Made by a program: the position numbers and the translations under genes
DNA from: Ottelia alismoides
Lineage: Eukaryota; Streptophyta; Magnoliopsida; Alismatales; Hydrocharitaceae
Direction: 5' to 3'
Length of the DNA: 64,000 bases
NCBI GenBank assembly: GCA_037367405.1
Contig: JAZKJV010006941.1
Location: forward strand, 992,001 to 1,056,000
Notes under the pieces: generated by a model
Seen by the model: only the letters and a program-made list of their open reading frames with translations
The model's database searches: none
Told to the model about the DNA's origin: nothing
In this document: piece after piece, positions 1 to 13,004 of the stretch
Numbering within the stretch: position 1 is the stretch's first letter
Layout of the letters: each line of letters starts with the position of its first letter

Positions 1-650
1 AATAGTATTTCAAAAAAAATGTTCAGGCATGTACAAAAATAAAAAGCCTGCAAGTATGTACAAAGTCAATAAGCAAGCTTGAGTTCCAAAGTCAAATATG
101 TGAGCCTGCAGCAGGATGACTTGACTGCACTGGTCTTGCATCCCGGGATAGGTAGCTACACTGGCTACCGTCCATTCTTCTCTTCACCCCCTCCTCTTGA
201 GCCTGGTTGCCACTTGAACTTAGAAGGGAATACCACACTCCTCGAGGATGGAGTTATTGGATTGGGGAATCATTGGGTTGTCATACTGGAGAAGTCAATT
301 TCTTTGTCATTCTAGTTGGGGAGAGCCACCATCACTTACACTGTACAAGTCAGATTCATAGTCGTAAGAGTTTGCGTATGAGTTGAAGTATTTCTGACCT
401 GGCTATTGAGGAGACTTGAACAGAGTTTTGGGATTCTCAAGGATTGTTGGATTTCAAACTCGGTTCTCACTAAGGTTCCACCCGCACTAAAATTCCAAAG
501 GTCCGACTTAAGCTCCAGACTTTGATTTTGTGAAGACAAGTTTGATAATCAAATCAAATCCAAGTTCTTCTTTTTCTTTTCTTTCTTTTTCTTTTTGCAC
601 TTATTGCATAAGTGTTTGCTAGGGACTAGCAAAGGTAAAGTATAGGGGGA
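1..650 (+). mobile_element. 3' internal end of a Ty3/gypsy element, with polypurine tract
   Basis: No gene is recognised here. The segment ends at about 631-650 in a purine-rich run (aaaggtaaagtataggggga) directly before the TGAT start of a long terminal repeat, which is where the polypurine tract of an LTR retrotransposon belongs. I therefore read it as the 3' untranslated end of an element whose body lies outside the window. The short open frames do not resemble any gag or pol domain. Confidence 0.5.
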
Positions 651-3600
651 TGATGAATCCACATTTCATCATCTTTATTTTATCATTTTGGCACGAAAAA
701 CCCTAGCAAATGCCTGAAAATAGCATTAATTCCATCATCTTAGCATTCATGCATGTGCATCTAAATAGTGTATAAAATCATGTAATTAAAGCCAAAATTA
801 TAGAATAAATAAAGAAAAGAAAAAGAATAAAATAGTGTAAATATTTTATGACCCAGAACCCCTGAGACCTAGGCATCTTGATGAATAGGTCGACTAGGAA
901 TAAAGTAGGGGGAGATAAGGGTTAAATACCTGTATTTATTCTATTCATTCTTTATTCATTTTGGGACCTATTTTTGGTTCCACTTTTTATACATCAAATA
1001 AAAAACTTTGTAAATTAAAGTTGTGGATAATTTTATAAAGAAAAATACAAAAGTGATTTCACTGAAAAATAATGTACAGATAAAAAGATATCGTATGAAT
1101 AAAAATCCAGAATCCCAACTTCCCAGACCCGTATCTCAGAAATGACAACCCCAAATGTAGCAAACTCACCTTTAATTGTATATAGCATAAAATAATCTAT
1201 CCAATGGTGGTGGTTTCGCATTTGGCGGAGCTACGGTTTGAAAGTTGAGTTTTGGACCCACATTGTATACTTGTACAGAATAAAATATTCGATTTATTAT
1301 TTATTCACTATTTTTGTATTTTTATATTTTTATAATTATGTAAATATTATTTATAATAAATATATTTATTAAAATCAGAATAAAAATGCAAAGAAAACTC
1401 AAAATAAAAATAAACACATATAGACCATACAAGTATTATACATATGTTTATACCTATACATTTTATACTTCTATTTTATTAAATATACAAAATAAATCAG
1501 AAAAATAAAATAAAAATATATTTGTGTATATAAAAGTATTTTATAATTTTATAAAATAGGAAATAAAAATAATAAAATTAAAACACACAGAATAAAAATA
1601 ATACTAAAATACATAGGTAATATACCTATATAAGGCTAAAAAGTAAACTTATAAAATTACACCTCCTAAAATAAATTAAAAATCATAATAAAATACTACA
1701 TAAAATAACGAATATTTTTTATTTTATAATCATTATTTAATTCAGCCTATTTCTATTTTTAAATGAATTAACAAAATAATAAATCAGGGTTTTTCCTGGT
1801 TGGTCCACGTGGACCAACCAGGAGGCGTCAACAGTTGACTTCGGTCAACTGGTCGCCCTACCCCTGTAGCTCCTGACAACCTCGTTTTTTGCCCACGTTT
1901 GTGGATTTATCGAGGCTAAATCTTTCACTTTTTTGTGTTGCATCCTTCTGCAACATTGTTCACCAACCATCTATCTAGCTCGCCCGAGCTTAATCTTGGT
2001 CTTTGAACCCAAGATTTGCTAGATGCTCGTCGATCTTTGGACCCCTGTCACCTCCAGTCAAACCCGATATAAGCAACCCCCCTACTTTGAATTCAAATTG
2101 AGTCCCCTTGGTCCACCCCTCTCCGTCTCTCTGGTGCTCTGAGCCTTGCTGGGGGTGACAACTCCATCGCGAGCTTCTCAGCCAGGGCGAACGAGGTCGA
2201 GGACGACTCCGCCACCTCCCGCAAGATCGGCGGTTGAGGTACCTTCTCCCCTCTGGCTCCGGCCTTTGAGGGCCTTCCCCCTTTTCTTTTTCTCTTGCAT
2301 TTAATTCCTGTTAGTGTTAGGACCAAAAACCCCCAAAAAAATCCAAGTTCCTTCACCTATTTCGCCCAATCGATCCACTTGGCCGGAGCGCAACTCCGGC
2401 CACTCATCGCCCCGCCGCTTCACTCCGCTTCACGCCCATCTAGAGGTCCAGGCAATTTGCCCTGGACCTCCTTAGTCTTTTTGCAGGTCAACGCGCATCT
2501 ATTGGAGCCTGGAGGTGATTCTGGAGCTTCGCCGGAGCTAACGGAGCTCTATAGCTCCACCGCCCTTCAGCAAGCCCCTCGGCCATCGCCGAGGCTTTTT
2601 GCCGCCGCCAGCAGCTAGAGGAAGACCGGAGGACGCTCCACGTCCATTTTGGAGCTTGGACATCGCCGGAGGACGGAGATCGGAGACGACGAAGTTCGCC
2701 TCGCCGGCGTACTTGGTTGTTCTTCGTCATCACCTCTGCACCGTTGGATCAGGGAGCCCCTCCAGATCAAGCAGCGCCCGTTGGATCGAAGCACGCCTCC
2801 ACCGTTCGATCGTCGCCCGACGATCTGATCTCAGCCGTCCATACGAAGCGCCATCATCCGCCGGATTCTCGCCACGTGCGTAAGTGAAGACTCGCAGCCG
2901 TTGGATCCGCGCGCCGAGGGTATTTTGCATCTAAACCCTCGCGTATTTTGTATTTATATTTTAGTCCTGAAACTTTCATCTGTAGTGTAATATTTTTGTA
3001 ACATTTGCACAAAGACCCCCAAGCTTTTCGTATTTACATATAGGTCCCCTACCACGTCACCTCACGTGACCTGTTCACGTGAGGTGTGGGCATTTTGCAA
3101 GGGTACCCTCGGACTTTGGGATATTTCAGTTTAATCCCAAAAATTTTGTCGCATAGTGTAAAAGTTTGGGATATTTGCGTGTAAGCCCCGGACATTTTTG
3201 GATATTTCCATTAGGTCCCTGCCAGGCGCGTGTTCGGCTTGGACCTTTTGTATTGAGGCCCCTCCGGGTTTTGTAATTTATTTTTAATCCAGTAAATGCA
3301 AGTTTTAATTCAAAACGTTGGGATATTTCGCATCTATCCCCCTGGGTGTTCGAGAAATTGCTGTATACCCCTACCAGGCCTGTTTAATGATTGTATGTTT
3401 GTTCTAATTAATTAGACCATCATCTCAATTCCAAAAATTCTCAAAGTTTGAACTTAAGCTCCTGCATGCTTGTTCTTCCACACCATCAGTTTAGTTTTTG
3501 ATTTTATTTTGTTTTTATATTTATTAAAAATCAAAAACATGCTTTTTCTTCACTGTCTAGATTAGAAAATGCCAAAAAAATATTAAAATACCTCGAAAAA

Positions 3601-4456
3601 TTCCAAAAAAATTCCCTAGAGTGTCTTTTAACCTATATTAGTGTCAGTCCAAAAATCACTAAAAACCTCGAAAGAAAAACACTAAAAATTTGAAAACACT
3701 CAAAAACTTCAAGAAAATATATAAAATCAAAGAAACTCCAAAAAATACAAACTCAGTTCCTATTTACTCTATATTTCATTCTCTTTATTTGAAAATTAGT
3801 GTGAAAAATTTTGGTTGTTGTTTGCTAATTTTAATTCCCATTTTACTCACAGCCAGCACATATTTCACTGTTTTCTCTCATTTCAGTATTTAAAAATACC
3901 AAAAACTGTTTGAAAAATACCCCAAAATCACAAAAACAGTAAAAAAATCCTAAAAAAATATCAAAAACATTTTATTTCTGAATTTTTGGTTATTTTAGCA
4001 TATATTTATAAATATTTTGTCATCCTTCTTATTACATTGTATTTATATTCCAACATAAAAAAAGAAGAAAAAAATATATAAAATATAAAATATAAAAATC
4101 AGAAAATTAGAAAATCAAAATTAAAAATTAAAAATTAAAAAAAAATTTAAAACCCACAAAACATTCTTTGCTTGCTTGCTTAGTGTAGACATCACTCACA
4201 CACATTCACTTGTGCACATTTATTTGAATTACCCTGTTTGCTCCCTGTGTTCGAACTCTCTGCATACTTGCCCTTTACATCATTTGTGCAGAGTTAAAAA
4301 TAAATTTTAACTCCACATTTATTTCTATTTCTTTGATCTATAGTGTGGGTTAATTGTTGACTTTAGTCCAGGATTTATCGTGAGTCGTCACAGCGACAGG
4401 TGTCTCCGCCTTGTGTGAGATACCACTTTTAGACTCCGTGAATTTTGGCAAAATCA
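651..4456 (+). mobile_element. Long LTR (copy A) of a Tat/Athila-like Ty3/gypsy element
   Basis: About 3.8 kb, beginning TGAT and ending ATCA, with a polypurine tract just before it, so it is read as a 3' LTR. It aligns block by block with the copy at 8038-11645: shared landmarks are the 'gacctaggcatcttgatga' block, the 'tggttggtccacg' palindrome, a gene-like GC-rich middle (about 2.0-2.9 kb), the 'cacgtgaggtg' block and the 'gccttgtgtgaga' block near the end. The GC-rich middle gives several overlapping open frames on both strands (2093-2930) that match no protein I know and are treated as non-coding. The flanks are very AT-rich, with runs resembling 'caaaaatcctaaaaa'. Confidence 0.7.
1795..1855. 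promoter_or_regulatory. LTR palindrome with central CACGTG, followed by GTCAAC motifs
   Basis: A perfect 28-bp palindrome at about 1795-1822 is centred on the G-box CACGTG. It is followed within 40 bp by alternating gtcaac/gttgac motifs (W-box core on either strand). The copy at 8038-11645 keeps a near-perfect version at about 9165-9190, and the inverted copy a weaker one near 7040. Role as a binding site is an inference. Confidence 0.4.
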
Positions 4457-4489
4457 GGTGCCTGGTAACTGGGAAAAATAGAGGGTCAC

Positions 4490-7137
4490 ACGGTCTCACA
4501 AGGCGAGACCGCGGTCAATGAATTGACCACTCTACCCTTCCTGGTGAGTCAGCAATTAACCCACAATAGACATAATTCAATTAATAACAAAAATGTGAAA
4601 TTAAAATTTATTTTCTCTACTCTAAGATGCATAGCATGCAAGTATGTAGAGATCGAACCACATAGAGCAATACATGTAGCCTAAGGTTTTTTATGCACAA
4701 CCCAATCACTCATTTATACAGATCTTTTTGTGGGTCTTTAAATTTCTCTCTCTTTTAATTTTATATTTTGATTTTTAATTTTCTATTTTTATATTTTCTT
4801 TTTATATTATATATATATTACATTTTCTTTTTCTTTTAATATATAATAAGCTATACATAGGTTATATACAATATAATATAGGGTTAATATAGAAATTAAC
4901 AAAAATAGGAAAAAAGATACTTTTGGGTTTTTAATATTTTTTTACTATTTTTGCATTTTTCAAGAATTTTCGCTAATTTTTGTGTATTTTTAAAGTAAAA
5001 AAACCCCAAATAAGGGCTTAAATAAATACTCGAAATTGATTTGGATATTAAAAATAATAAACAAATCCCAAAATTACCCAAATCAATATATATATATATG
5101 TTGATATATATATAATTATAAAATAGGAAAAGATATTTTTGGATTTTTAAGATATTTTTGATTTTTTAAACGATTTTGTGGTTTTTAGATTTTTAGAGTT
5201 TTTATTTTTCTATTTTTAATGATTTTTGGTCTGTAATAAAATAGGGAAAAATATATTATATATATAATTTTTTTGGAATTTTTAGATATATTTTATTTTT
5301 TTGGTATTTTATAAAACAAACATGGAATAATTAGGCTCCTTTTAATTTTTAATAAATCATTAGATGCTAAAAAATGCCAACCAAATACAGGGCATGAAAA
5401 TACATGGAAAAATGCATCTAACTCAGTTTTTGTGAATTTTTAGGAGCACATTACCTATTTTAAATAAATATGTAAAAACATACAAAAATCCATTGCATGG
5501 TAAGGGCATAAATGCAATGAAAATAAAGTCCAAGGGGCTCCGTGAAATTTTGCCAATGTAATAAACATTTATTTAATTTTTGAGGACTAATTTCTAATAT
5601 ACAAAAATGGCAGGGTGAACATTACAATTATTCCCATTCACGTGGGGATAACACGTGACTTTGGGAGGAACCAAAGTGTAAATACATAAAGCTTAGGGTT
5701 ATTTTTACCAAAATCCTAATTGATTTACAACATTAACTTTTATTTACATGATTAAAAAATAAAATACAAAAATGCAGGGGTAAAAAGTGAAATTTATCCC
5801 ATAATGGGCACTGGTAGACGGCAGAATGCCATCCACTTATCCAAGTGGCGGCGCCTCATCGCACGATGACGGTTCGTGGCTGGATGTCACATATTAGATC
5901 AGTCGAGCTGATCCTACGGTGCTGGCGTGGCTACATCCAACGGTTGGGGATCCAACTGTGCCACCGTTCTTGATCCGACGGTGGAAGGATGAGGACGAAG
6001 AACAGGGAGGAAGGTTTGCCTAGGCGAGCTTCCTCCGGTGAAATCTCGCTCCTCCAACGGGCTTTGCTGCTCCAAGGAGGCCAGATAGGTTCTCGACGAG
6101 GTCCACTATAGGCTGGAAGTCTTGGGATGGGCAGAGGATCACCGGAGCAGCCCCACGAGGTCGGGGAAGGGGAGGTGCTCTAGGTGCCTTTGGCGTAGTT
6201 TGATTTCACCTCTAGGTGCGTCTTTGGCTCTTGGGACCTGTAAAAATAAACTCACGGGTCGAGGGCAAAGTGCCTCGACCCAGTTAGGTGTGGAATGGGG
6301 CGGATATGGAGGCGGGCAGCGCTCTTCGACGAACGTCGGATCTTGGAGAGCGGATCTCCAGATCCAGTAGGGATCTGGGGGAACAAAGATGTACGGCTTG
6401 ACCAACATAGGGAAAGGAGTGAAATGGAAGCAGATGGAAAAGTGGAGAGCGGATGTGGCGCGTAGAGGAGCTCGCTGGAGCTCAACTACGGCGAAGTACG
6501 TGGAGAGCTAATTAGGCTAATCTAACTAACTAGAGATTAAGTTAACTACTGGAAATTGAAGCTAAGATGAAATGCAAGCAAAATAAATGAGAAAAATGCA
6601 GCTCTTATACATGGAATGAACCAGGGAGAAAGGTCGCTGGTGAAGGGAGATCGTGGGTGCACCCCTCGCTCCTGGAGCTCGGTCTGATGTCGAAGAAGCT
6701 CCCCTTGTCACGAGGAACTCAACTACACACGAAACAAAGACCCCTAGATGCCTAATGGTGACCAAAGTTGGAAGGAGGATCGGAGGTTTTATTTATATAC
6801 AATATTGAGCACCCTTATTGACTGGGCAAAAACGATGATTTGGGTGTATATACATGCGATTAAAGAGTATGGCGTGTATGTACAATGATCAATGATCATT
6901 TCGTAAGAAGGCAGCGATGTCGATTGAAGGACGTGGTGGCCGAGAAAAATGGTGGAAATTGCGGAAAAAAACAGATCTGCGTCAAATCTGGAGCAGAGGG
7001 GGGAGTTGACTAGCGGTCAACTTTTAATGTGACCTCATTGGTCCACGTCGGCCGCTACATGACAAAACTGATGATTTTATTCAAAAATAATTATTTTAAA
7101 ATAGTAAATAATTTTACTAATTTTCAAGTATAAAATA
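4490..7137 (-). mobile_element. Truncated LTR (copy B), inverted relative to copy A
   Basis: Read on the minus strand this matches the 3' two thirds of the LTR at 651-4456: the segment near 4500-4640 is the reverse complement of about 4245-4430 (shared 'gtgggttaattg', 'ataaattttaa', 'ctccgccttgtg'-like blocks), and 7000-7060 carries the 'ggtcaac'/'ttggtccacg' blocks. The first 1.2 kb of the LTR is missing. Open frames at 6122-6485 come from the GC-rich LTR middle and are not taken as genes. Copies A and B lie tail to tail, about 35 bp apart. Confidence 0.6.
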
Positions 7138-7740
7138 ATGTCTTCAACTTATTTCTTTTCTTTTAAAATTAATTATATTATTGCAATAAAAATCCAGGCC
7201 ATTTCTTTCAATTACGAGTGCATCTCAACCATTCATTTTGTTATAAAAGAATGGATAACCCTAACTCTTTCTCTTACACAAGTTGAAGCAACAAAATCTC
7301 TCTCTCTCTCTCTCTCCTCCCCCTCTCAAACCCTAGTGGTCATCCACTCCAGGATTTCTTGAGAGCTTCATTGTCGTCGTGCTGCCATTGTGCTACCAGT
7401 TCGATTCTCACGGATCTCCATCTTCTTCAATACCGTGTGCTCATGAGGAAGACTATGGATTTTGTGAGAAGAAATCAGGATTCTCCATGCTCGGATCATC
7501 AACTCGAATTGCGGGAAGTACATGTCTCATCCACATGACCGCAAGTGCTCACTTCATCAGATCAGACTTGAGATATCAAGTCTCTCTGTTTAGAGACTCG
7601 AGGATCGCAGGCATGCTCCAAGAGGTAAACCTAATACTTGTTTGTGATCTAGTATATGAAGCAACATGAAAGTTATTCCCATGTCATGTGGTTTCATTGA
7701 ATAAATTTTAATATCCGCTGCCCCTTATGACTAGTATGAC
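7138..7740 (+). other. Unassigned segment, possibly a retrotransposon LTR fragment
   Basis: Contains a TATA-like 'ttataaaag' at about 7240, a CT dinucleotide run (7298-7318) and an open frame at 7379-7669 without similarity that I recognise. A promoter-like box, a pyrimidine leader and a downstream 'atccgctgcccc' are common in Copia LTRs, but I see no partner copy or clear termini. Confidence 0.25.
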
Positions 7741-7754
7741 TAGTTGACCTAGAT

Positions 7755-8030
7755 CATATATGATGCGATCTCCACACTTTCGTGATGCGCGAGGCGAGAA
7801 CCTCGCCTTCAGGATGAACTTCTACAAGTTCTCTCGTGGATAGGCTATAGTGGCTGTAAAATGGCGATACACTTCCATGTATCGTATCAGGTACTCCTTG
7901 ACCGTTATCGACCCTTGTGTCAGAACAACAAACTATCGCATCTGCTCCTCTACCCAGTGCTCGGGGTAGAGCACACTATGGAACTCTACCACAAAGAGAT
8001 CCCAAGTGATGAAATCTGTCAGATGCACAT
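7755..8030 (-). pseudogene. Ty3/gypsy gag fragment (Retrotrans_gag), broken
   Basis: On the minus strand the translation reads like the conserved Retrotrans_gag core: a W-[DE]-x-F-x(3)-F start, 'YPEHWVEEQMR', 'LTQGSITVKEYLIRYMEVYRHF'-like text (given here in pieces), interrupted by stops after EEQMR and after PRENL. It is in opposite orientation to the LTR that starts at 8038, so it belongs to a different, older element. Confidence 0.6.
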
Positions 8031-8037
8031 GGATAGC

Positions 8038-11000
8038 TGATTAATCTCCATTTCATCACCTTTATTCTATCATTTTGGCCTTAAAACCCAAGTAAATGCA
8101 TGTAAATACCTTTAATTTGCATAATTTAACATTCCTGCATTGTTATGTAAATACTGTTATAAAATACTATTTTTAATGCCAAAATATAAAATAAAGAAAA
8201 GAAAAGAAAAAGAATATAATATCAAAGATATTTTATGACCCTAAATCCCGAGACCTAGGCATCTTGATGACTAGGTCGACAAGGAATAAAGTAGAGGGAG
8301 ATAAGGGTCCAAAATACAATAAAAATACCTTTTATTTATTCATTTTTGGATCTATTTTATTTTTTGTTCACATAAAGAAACTTTGTACATGAAAGTTGTA
8401 GATAATAAAATATTAAAAAATACAAAATTAAGTTTACACAAAAACAATATACAGTGTAAAAGTTACAATCTAAATAAATTTCCAAAATCCCAAATTCCCA
8501 AACCCATATCTCTCAAATAAAAACTCAAATATATCAAAATCACCTTATTGTATATAACTTTCAATAAGCTATTTACTTAAAGCAGTTCATATTTTTTGGA
8601 GTTAAGGTATGGAAGTTAGGTTTTAGATCCCTTTTGTATATTATACCCGATTAAAATAATCATTACTATTTATTATTTATTATTTATTAATTTTATAATT
8701 TTATATTTTTATAATTTTGTAAATATTATTTATAATATATGCACATATTAAAAATTAAATAAAACATTAAAAAAATAGTAAAATAAAATATGTATAGAAA
8801 ACACATAGGTAAAATACCGATATCAATACCTATATAATAAATAGATTTATTTATTTAAGTGTATATATTACATTAAAAAAATATAATTAAAATATATTTA
8901 AGTATATAAAAATTAGTTATAAATAAAAAATAATAAACTAAATTAATAAAAGAAAAAATACAAAATAAAATAAAAGACACAAAATATAGATAAATATACC
9001 CATATATTAACCCTAAAAAGTAACTTTTAATTATATACCTCTAAAAAATAAATAAAAATCATAATAAAATACTTTATAAAATAAAAATTATTTTTTATTT
9101 TATTCTGTTAAAATAGTTTACTAATTATTAATGATTTTATAATCTTTTTGGGGCTGGATTTTTCTGGTTGGTCCACGTAGACCAACCAGGTGCTGTCGCG
9201 CGTTGACTGCAGGTCAACTCTTCGGATCTGTCTCCTAGCCCTTGTCAGAACGTCTTTCATCCATGCTTCTCGATTTTTTCATGCGTGATACGCTGCTGGA
9301 GGATGATGGGACCCTTTAGAAGACTTGACCTCTGTACATACACGATCCACGCCGAGCTCCTTGCTTCCACCAAATCTTCTTCCTGCACCCACGATCTCCC
9401 CTCGAATCTCTCACCTTCACCATATGTACAAAGACCACTACCCGACCTTCTCCCATGATATGAGTCTCTTTTAGCCACTGTTCCTCTCCCCTCTCGCGCT
9501 CAAACGAATGTGGATGGTGATAGCATCCACGTCGTGCACCTAGGGTGATCTAGGGAGGCAGTCTTGAGTGATCTCCACCACCTTCGTTGGTCACTGGCAT
9601 CGAGGTCTTCATATTTGGTCTTCCAGCCATCGAGGTTTGATTTTCTTCACCCTTTAGATAGTTGTAGTCTTAGGCTTTCTCCCCGCTTTTATTTTGTCTC
9701 TTAGTTACGTCTATAGCTTAGATCTAGGTGCTAAAACCTCACCGGAGCTCTATAGCTCCGACCACCTCCCTTTTCGCTAAGACCATTCCATGACATACCG
9801 CCCTCCACCCAATAAAAGCCAGGCCCTTTCTCCCTTGTGCTGCCATGTTTCTACCATGTTCGCAGGACCTGAAGGAGGCATCTAAGCCTCAAACTTTGCC
9901 AAGAAATCGCTTCCAGGTGGTTGGCTTCCAGGGCTCCACCACTGAGCCCTGGATCCTCCTTCCACCACCAAAAGCTTGAGAGTCCCTCCAAGAACCTTGA
10001 GGCAATGTCCGAAGCTGAATACAACTTCGAATCGAGGAGTTATGGCAAGTTGAAGCCCGTCCAGGTGGAGTTCTTTGTCAGTTCATCATGGAGGGCTCCT
10101 TGTTGTTGGATCAGAGCACCTCCCAGATTAAACGTCAATGGTTGGATACATGTCCCCATCAACCGTCCTATTTGATCCACATTCTAATCCTAGTCGTGAA
10201 TCCGCGAAGGGGCATCGTGTGTTACAGACGCGCCACATGTCAAGTGAGCGGCCTTTGGCCATTTGATCACCCGTTGAGTAGGGGTAAACTTCATCTATAC
10301 CCCCACAATTTTGTTGGTTAATAGTTAGTGTTGTAAATATTTTAATTAGTTAAAAACTTTTGGTAAATTTGCAGGAAGAACCCAACACTTTACTGTAATT
10401 ACAATCTGGTCCTTGCCAGCGCATCTCATGTGGTCGTTCACGTGAGGTGCGCGTATTTTGCAGATAGGTCCTCAGGCTTTTAAAAATATTTATTTTTAGT
10501 ACTTAAAATTAAACTGCACATTGTAATAATTTTGTTAAAATTACAATGAGGCCCTCAAGCTTTATTTTATTTACAAATATGCCCTTGTCAGCATTATAAT
10601 TTCTCTTTGTTTCTCGTATTTATTTTAAATAGCTATTAAACTCCAAAAATTCCAAAAAAACTTGTACGCTCCTGATTGCACACACTACCATGCACATATT
10701 TTATTTTGCAAATTTAGGACTTTTTACTATTTATTAGTAATAAAAATTGCCCATTTTCTCCTTGTTTAGTTAGAAAACCCATAAAAATATAAAAAGGTTT
10801 ATAAAAATTACCCAAAATCTATTTTTCTTATTTAAGTATATTTAGCCTTCAGACCAAAAATCCATAAAAGATACAAAAGAAAACTCCTAAAAATTGAAAA
10901 TCCCCTAAAACCTTAATACAAAATAATAAATCCTTAAAAATCCTAAAAAATCTATTTTCTGTCTATGAATGATATATATTTTTGTTATATTAAAATTAAT

Positions 11001-11645
11001 TTGGAGAAATTTTGGTATTGTTTTCTATTTTTTATCTCCATTTTAATTTTGGCCATTTACTTAAACCCAAATTTATGGTATTTTTGACTTTGAAAATATA
11101 TAAAAAGTCACAAAAATTCCTAAAAAATCATAAAAATAGTATAAATTTTATTACAATCCAAACATATTTTATTTTTATTTATCATTATTATTTATATCTA
11201 TATTAGCATATATTATATATATACACTCTATATATAGCCTTATATATTACATCTCTTTTATAAATATATATATATAAATATAAAAAGAAAATATAAAAAT
11301 AGAAAATCAAAAATCAAAATACAAAAATATAAAATATAAAATAAAAAATAATAAAAATAAAAAACCTACAAAAAGAACATATAGACAAATATACCACAAT
11401 CACATTTGTGCTTTATAGCCCGATCTATCCATCTGCTCCATGTGATCGACCTCTACATGCTTGCACACTATACACATCCATTGTAGAGTTATAATAAATT
11501 TTAACTTTGTATTATTTTCATTGCTTGATCTTGAATTGTGGGTTAATTGTTAACTAATTGAGATTTCATGAGCAGTCGCTTCAGCAACACTGTAGTTCTC
11601 GCCTTGTGTAGATTACTTTAGACCCTCGTAAATCCATGATTATCA
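8038..11645 (+). mobile_element. Long 5' LTR (copy C) of a Tat/Athila-like Ty3/gypsy element
   Basis: About 3.6 kb, starting TGAT and ending ATCA, homologous throughout to 651-4456. Two bases after its end comes a primer-binding site (11648), so this is the 5' LTR of the element whose internal region runs to about 13,968. LTRs this long with that primer site are typical of the Tat/Athila branch of plant Ty3/gypsy elements. No 3' LTR for it is visible in the window. Open frames at 9257-10321 are in the GC-rich LTR middle and are not called genes. Confidence 0.75.
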
Positions 11646-11647
11646 AA

Positions 11648-11665
11648 TGGCATCGTTGTCGGGGA
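11648..11665 (+). other. Primer-binding site complementary to tRNA-Asp 3' end
   Basis: The sequence TGGCATCGTTGTCGGGGA differs at two positions from TGGCGCCGTTGCCGGGGA, the classical primer-binding site of plant Athila/Tat elements, and lies two bases after the LTR end. Confidence 0.8.
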
Positions 11666-13004
11666 GCAACGCCACATAGATTAGCATTATTTTGATTGTG
11701 ATTTATTTGTCTGCCTTTTGCTTTATTTATTCTCTTTTATTTGATACAATTATTTGAATTATCTAATCACTCTTCCTTGTCTGAATTTGTTGCAAGGGAC
11801 CGCGGATCGAGGGTGGATTTCTTAGGAGATTCGGTGCAACCCCCGAGACGAGGAGTCAGCTTTATGATCTAATCGACGAGAGAGAGCAACAAAGGAGGAC
11901 TTAGAGGACATTTTGAAGGTAATCACATTTATGTTTGCATATTTATTATTGTAATTGAAGTGAGAGAGAGAGAGACATTATTATTGTAATAATTCAGTAC
12001 TCTCTGGGATACTTCACATTTCACGAGGTCTAGTGCCCGAGGGATTGTTCCCTTCGGGGCCTTGTCGGCTTTTTTACGTTTTCATCGCATTTTTTATTCT
12101 ATTTTCCGATTTTGTTTTATTTATTTTGTGTGATTAAGCCCTAGCTTAGGAGTGCTTGTCGATAGATTAAAGCCGAACACCTAATTATCATTGCCTGTAA
12201 CTATAGCCTCGTTTGGACTTAATCAAATCTGTAAATTTCTATTTATTTGAATTTGAGATCGAGCATCGAGAGAAGTGCTATACAACGCTTGCAGGATCCG
12301 TTGTGGCGGACACCGATGCACCTCAGAGATCGGACTTTTGGATCTCACTCTAGATATTTATCTTCACGCTAATAACAATTTCTGTACTTAGGATGCTTTC
12401 ATCGGTTGCATTGTATATAGATAGGTTTCAATTCTGATGAGCATCTTTTCATGTAGAGTGCTGGAGGAAAGGTGAGCATTTCTATTTAGCATTCATTATC
12501 GATTTCCTGCTTGCATTACTTTTCCGACTATACCTCTGATTTTGACCACCTAGGTGCTACGTAAAATTGACTGCTCAACAGAGGCGTGCATTTCTTATTA
12601 AAAATCCAAAAAAGTTAACAAATAAAATTGGAATTGTTAATATTACTTGACCCTAAAAAAGACCAAAAAGAAAAATCTTATCTTGGGGCGAGGAATCCCC
12701 TCATTGTCTTCGTTTTACTTGGTCGCGTACACACTAAGGTTAGTGCCCAAATCCCATAAGCCAAACCTAAGTGATTGTACAATTTTTGACTTCTCACCTA
12801 ACTCTAAAACAAACACGATAAAAAATCGATCTTTCACGGTCTTCGCCGAGTTGAGTAGGTGAATTGAGGGGTGTGTTTTGTTTTGTGAGCGTTTGTCTAT
12901 GTTTGCTTGTGTGCATACTTGATTGTCTCTGCGCATTTGCACCTTTCTTCTCATTTCTTTTGACTTGACCATCATGCTCTCCCGATCATTTTCCTTTTAT
13001 TTCG
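11666..13004 (+). mobile_element. Untranslated leader / decayed gag start of the gypsy element
   Basis: No intact gene. The stretch carries a GA run (11962-11978) and, at about 12,255-12,350, an approximately 86-bp block that is about three quarters identical by eye to 51,037-51,122 inside the Mutator-like element. Short open frames around 12,647-12,975 on both strands match nothing I recognise. Confidence 0.4.

Noticed and set aside
2093..2930. Overlapping open frames of 66-107 codons on both strands in LTR A
   Set aside because: They lie in the GC-rich LTR middle, occur on both strands at once, and the corresponding frames are not kept in LTR C.
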